The notes under the pieces are model-generated. The model searched no databases. It worked only from the letters and a program-made list of their open reading frames with translations, and was not told the DNA's origin. Of a stretch of 6,718 nt of DNA, positions 3,810 to 6,718 are shown piece by piece. The position numbers were made by a program, and so were the translations under genes. The stretch's first letter is position 1; each line of letters begins with the position of its first letter. This DNA comes from Comamonadaceae bacterium (lineage in GTDB: Bacteria > Pseudomonadota > Gammaproteobacteria > Burkholderiales > Burkholderiaceae). The stretch spans positions 1-6,718 of the forward strand of contig CANCCJ010000132.1 in NCBI GenBank assembly GCA_947374535.1. Direction: 5' to 3'.

Positions 3810-6718
3810 AAGGCATGAAGCGCGTGAGCGCATGCCACGGCACGCTCTCTAGCCCACCAAAACGCTCAAACAATTTTGGCAACAGCAGCAAAGTCAATAA
3901 GGTGGAACTCAGCAAACCACCCGTCACCACAATGGCCAGTGGCCGCTGAATTTCCGAGCCAGGCCCCGTGGCAAACAACAACGGGATCATGCCCAGCGCG
4001 GTGATGACCGCGGTCATCAACACAGGACGCAAGCGGCGCTCAGTACCTAGGCGCACCACCACATCCATCGCCTCGCCATCAAGCAAACGCTCGTTGAAGT
4101 GCGTCACCATCACGACACCATTGAGCACAGCAATGCCCAGCAGCGCAATGAAGCCTACCGAGGCAGGTACCGACAAATACTCGCCCGAAATGGCCAACGC
4201 CGCCACACCGCCCACCAAGGCAAAAGGAATATTCAAAAAGATGATGCCCGCCTGAATGGCTGAGCCAAAAGTGAACACCAAGATGGTGAAGATGAGCACC
4301 ATGGCGGCAGGAATGACCAGCCCCAAGCGCGCCGCCGCACGTTGCTGATTTTCAAACTGCCCGCCCCACACAATGCGCACATCGCTGGGTAACTTTAGAG
4401 CTGCCACAGCCTTTTGAGCATCACCCACAAAGCCCGTCAAATCGCGGCCATCGACCGACACCTGAATGCTGGTGAAACGCGCGCTTTGTTCGTGGTCCAC
4501 ACGGATGGGGCCATCGATCAAGCGGATGTCGGCCAGGGCGCTGGCAGCCCATACCCGGCCATCGGGTGCGGCCAGCTGCAAGTTTTTGAAAGCCTCTGGG
4601 CTTTGCCGCATGGCCTCGTTGCCGCGCAGGGTAAGCGGCATGCGCACACCGTCCTGCAACACATAGCCAAGCGACTCGCCCTCTACTTGGTTTTTCAAAG
4701 CTTGCTGCAAGGCCTCCACACTGAAACCTGCTTGGCCCATCGTGGTGCGGTTCAAACGCACCGAGACGTATTGCAAGCCCTCGGCCTTGGGTGCAATCAC
4801 CTCGGCAGCGCCGGGGATGGTGCGCACGGCGTCGGCGATTTGATGGGCAGCTTCGTTCAAGCGACCGAGGTCGGTGCCAAAAATTTTGATGGCCACATCG
4901 CCGCGTGTGCCCGTGAGCATTTCAGACACGCGCATTTCAATGGGCTGCGTGAAGCCGTAGACCAAACCAGGAAAACCATCCAGCACTACGCGCAGGCCAT
5001 CGACGATATCGTCTTTGTTACCGCGCCATTCGTTCTTGGGCTTGAGGACCAAAAAGGTGTCGGTCTCGTTCAAGCCCATGGGGTCAAGCCCCAGCTCATC
5101 AGAGCCCACACGGGCAACGATGGATTTGACCTCGGGCACATTCTCCAAAATGGCTTGCTGCACGCGCGTGTCTATTTCCAACGAAGCTTCGAGTGAAATT
5201 GAAGGTAGCTTTTGCAGTTGCACCAAGATATCGCCTTCATCCAAAGTGGGCATGAAGGTCTTGCCAATGAAGCTGTACAACACCGCAGCCACCACCAATG
5301 AGGCAAGTGACACGCCATACAACCACTTCGGCTTGGCCCACACGCGTTCACGCAAACGCAGGTACGCGGCATGGATTTTTTGCATGACCACAGGCTCGTG
5401 CGCACCCTCTTCCTTCAACACCATGGATGCCAAAGCGGGAATCACGCTGAACGCCAAAAGCAACGACGACGCCAGCGCCATGATGATGGTCACGGCCACG
5501 GGTGCAAACAGCTTGCCCTCTAAGCCTTCAAGGCTCAGCAGCGGTAAGAACACGACGCAAATAATGAGCACGCCAGATGTCACCGGTTTCACCACTTGAC
5601 GCACAGCGCCTAACAAAATCTCGGTCTTCGACAAGGCATGGCCTTTTGGATGCGAGGCATACGCTGTTTCGATGTTTTCCACCACCACCACTGCCGCGTC
5701 CACCAACATGCCCAGCGCAATCGCCAAGCCCCCCAAGCTCATCAAGTTGGCCGTTAAGCCAAAGCTGTGCATCAGCATGAAGGTGCTCAGCAATGACAAC
5801 GGCAAAGCCACAGCCACCACCACCGCCGCACGCATGCCACCCAGAAACACATACAAGGTGATGCACACCAACACGGCCGCTTCAATCAACGCGTGAATCA
5901 CAGTGTCTGCGGCACGCGTGACCAACTCGCCTCGGTTGTAGAAGGTTTTCACCGTCATGCCTTTGGGCAAGCGCGGTGCCATTTCGGCCAACTTGGCATC
6001 GACTGCATTCACCAGCTGGCGGGCATTGACGCCTCGCATGCCCAGTACCAAGCCCTCCACGGCTTCACCTTGGCCGTCGTGCGTGACGGCGCCGTAGCGA
6101 GTGAGCGCGCCATGTGTGACGGTGGCCACATCGTCAAGCTGCACCTGGGTATTGCGAGACGTACTCAAGCGCACTGCACGCAAATCGTCCAAGGTTTTCA
6201 CCGCACCTTCCACGCGCACAACTAAGGCTTCTTCGCCAGCCGTCAAACGGCCTGCGCCGTCGTTGCTGTTGTTGGCGAGCAAGGCCAGTCGCAAGTCCGT
6301 CATGCTCACGCCCATGGCCGCCATCTTGGCTGTGTTGGGAATGACTTCGAAGGTTTGTACTTCACCGCCGAGCGAGTTGACTTCAGCCACACCGGGGATG
6401 GTGCGCAGCTCGGGGCGAATCACCCAGTCGAGCACGCGGCGTTTTTCGGCCAAACCAAAGCCCTCGCCTTCGAGGGTGAACATGTACACCTCGCTCAGCG
6501 GTGTGGTGATGGGCGCCAAGCCACCACTCACACTGGCAGGTAAATCGCGCATGACCGAGCCCAACCGCTCAGACACTTGTTGGCGTGCCCAATACAAATC
6601 CACGCCTTCGTCAAAGTCAATGGTGATGTCGGCAATGCCGTATTTAGAAATCGAACGGACGATGCGTTTGTTGGGGATGCTCAGCAGCTCTTGCTCAATG
6701 GGTTTGACCACGCGCTGC
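3796..6718 (-). CDS. CzcA/CusA-family heavy-metal efflux RND pump, N-terminus outside window
   Basis: This is the inner-membrane proton/metal antiporter of a tripartite heavy-metal RND efflux system. The frame is open to the right edge; 973 residues are visible, and about 65, including TM1, are missing against a usual 1,040. Residue numbers below count from the codon at 6709-6711. The first periplasmic porter region (about 1-265) contains KYGIADITIDFDEGVDLYWA (23-42). TM2-TM7 follow (about 271-483), then FMPTLDEGDI (486-495), the second porter region (to about 795) and TM8-TM12 (about 796-947). The porter region includes SEMLTGTRGDVAIKIFG (596-612) and GGQFENQQRA (783-792), and both are family marks. 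TM4 reads ALGMLVDAAVVVVEN (332-346). Asp338 and Glu345 of the proton-relay motif are present, but the first Asp of CzcA's DFG is Ala332. By alignment from memory, the CusA methionine triad positions are not Met. Family membership is certain; the metal is not. The outer-membrane partner follows directly, and an adaptor gene is expected upstream, off-window. Confidence 0.96.
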   Translation of the reverse strand, partial: QRVVKPIEQELLSIPNKRIVRSISKYGIADITIDFDEGVDLYWARQQVSERLGSVMRDLPASVSGGLAPITTPLSEVYMFTLEGEGFGLAEKRRVLDWVIRPELRTIPGVAEVNSLGGEVQTFEVIPNTAKMAAMGVSMTDLRLALLANNSNDGAGRLTAGEEALVVRVEGAVKTLDDLRAVRLSTSRNTQVQLDDVATVTHGALTRYGAVTHDGQGEAVEGLVLGMRGVNARQLVNAVDAKLAEMAPRLPKGMTVKTFYNRGELVTRAADTVIHALIEAAVLVCITLYVFLGGMRAAVVVAVALPLSLLSTFMLMHSFGLTANLMSLGGLAIALGMLVDAAVVVVENIETAYASHPKGHALSKTEILLGAVRQVVKPVTSGVLIICVVFLPLLSLEGLEGKLFAPVAVTIIMALASSLLLAFSVIPALASMVLKEEGAHEPVVMQKIHAAYLRLRERVWAKPKWLYGVSLASLVVAAVLYSFIGKTFMPTLDEGDILVQLQKLPSISLEASLEIDTRVQQAILENVPEVKSIVARVGSDELGLDPMGLNETDTFLVLKPKNEWRGNKDDIVDGLRVVLDGFPGLVYGFTQPIEMRVSEMLTGTRGDVAIKIFGTDLGRLNEAAHQIADAVRTIPGAAEVIAPKAEGLQYVSVRLNRTTMGQAGFSVEALQQALKNQVEGESLGYVLQDGVRMPLTLRGNEAMRQSPEAFKNLQLAAPDGRVWAASALADIRLIDGPIRVDHEQSARFTSIQVSVDGRDLTGFVGDAQKAVAALKLPSDVRIVWGGQFENQQRAAARLGLVIPAAMVLIFTILVFTFGSAIQAGIIFLNIPFALVGGVAALAISGEYLSVPASVGFIALLGIAVLNGVVMVTHFNERLLDGEAMDVVVRLGTERRLRPVLMTAVITALGMIPLLFATGPGSEIQRPLAIVVTGGLLSSTLLTLLLLPKLFERFGGLESVPWHALTRFMPWRKS

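Noticed and set aside
4414..5196. 260-codon open frame on the plus strand, opposite the RND pump gene
   Set aside because: It lies wholly antisense to a clearly conserved pump. Its protein is rich in His, Gln, Gly and Ala, as expected from reading such a gene backwards, and it matches no family that I know. It has no convincing ribosome-binding site.
5015..5599. 194-codon plus-strand open frame, and other shorter ones over the pump
   Set aside because: The protein is Ser/Thr/Lys-rich with no family marks and is antisense to conserved transmembrane segments. It is a composition shadow of the real gene.

Overview
The window looks like chromosomal DNA from a Betaproteobacterium, most likely order Burkholderiales and perhaps family Comamonadaceae. 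This is inferred from the fairly high G+C, the codon preferences, and the style of the transglutaminase, RidA and metal-efflux proteins. No rRNA or other marker gene is present to confirm it. I see no tRNA, CRISPR array, recognisable insertion sequence or replication origin, and no gene-free stretch longer than 60 bases.

Layout. Bases 1-612 (+) hold the C-terminal part of a transglutaminase-like cysteine-peptidase-fold protein that enters from the left edge and ends in an unusual (Gln-X)11 tail. After 38 bases comes a complete RidA/YjgF/UK114-family gene (651-1109, +), probably an imine deaminase or relative. A clearly AT-richer gene follows (1164-2378, +). It encodes a multi-pass acyltransferase-3 (OafA-type) membrane protein and looks like a foreign or recently acquired cassette. 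It meets a minus-strand metal-efflux operon convergently, with only 56 bases between the stop codons. Reading on the minus strand, the operon contains a CzcA/CusA-type heavy-metal RND pump (6718 down to 3796, missing about its first 65 residues at the right edge). A TolC-family CzcC-type outer-membrane partner follows (3799 down to 2435), and its ATG overlaps the pump's stop codon as ATGA.

How the genes work together. The two minus-strand genes should encode the inner-membrane pump and the outer-membrane duct of one tripartite efflux system. The periplasmic adaptor (CzcB/CusB type) is not visible and would be expected beyond the right edge. The order pump-then-duct differs from the classical czcCBA order. 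The pump's TM4 motif has Ala where CzcA-type pumps have the first Asp of DFG. The three methionine positions that define Cu/Ag pumps of the CusA type also do not appear to be met, so the substrate metal cannot be assigned from sequence alone. The three plus-strand genes have no evident functional link to the efflux system.

I found no convincing new multi-gene system. The points most worth a second look are the transferred acyltransferase, the atypical RND metal/proton motif, the Gln-X tail, and a small hairpin that overlaps the ridA ribosome-binding site.
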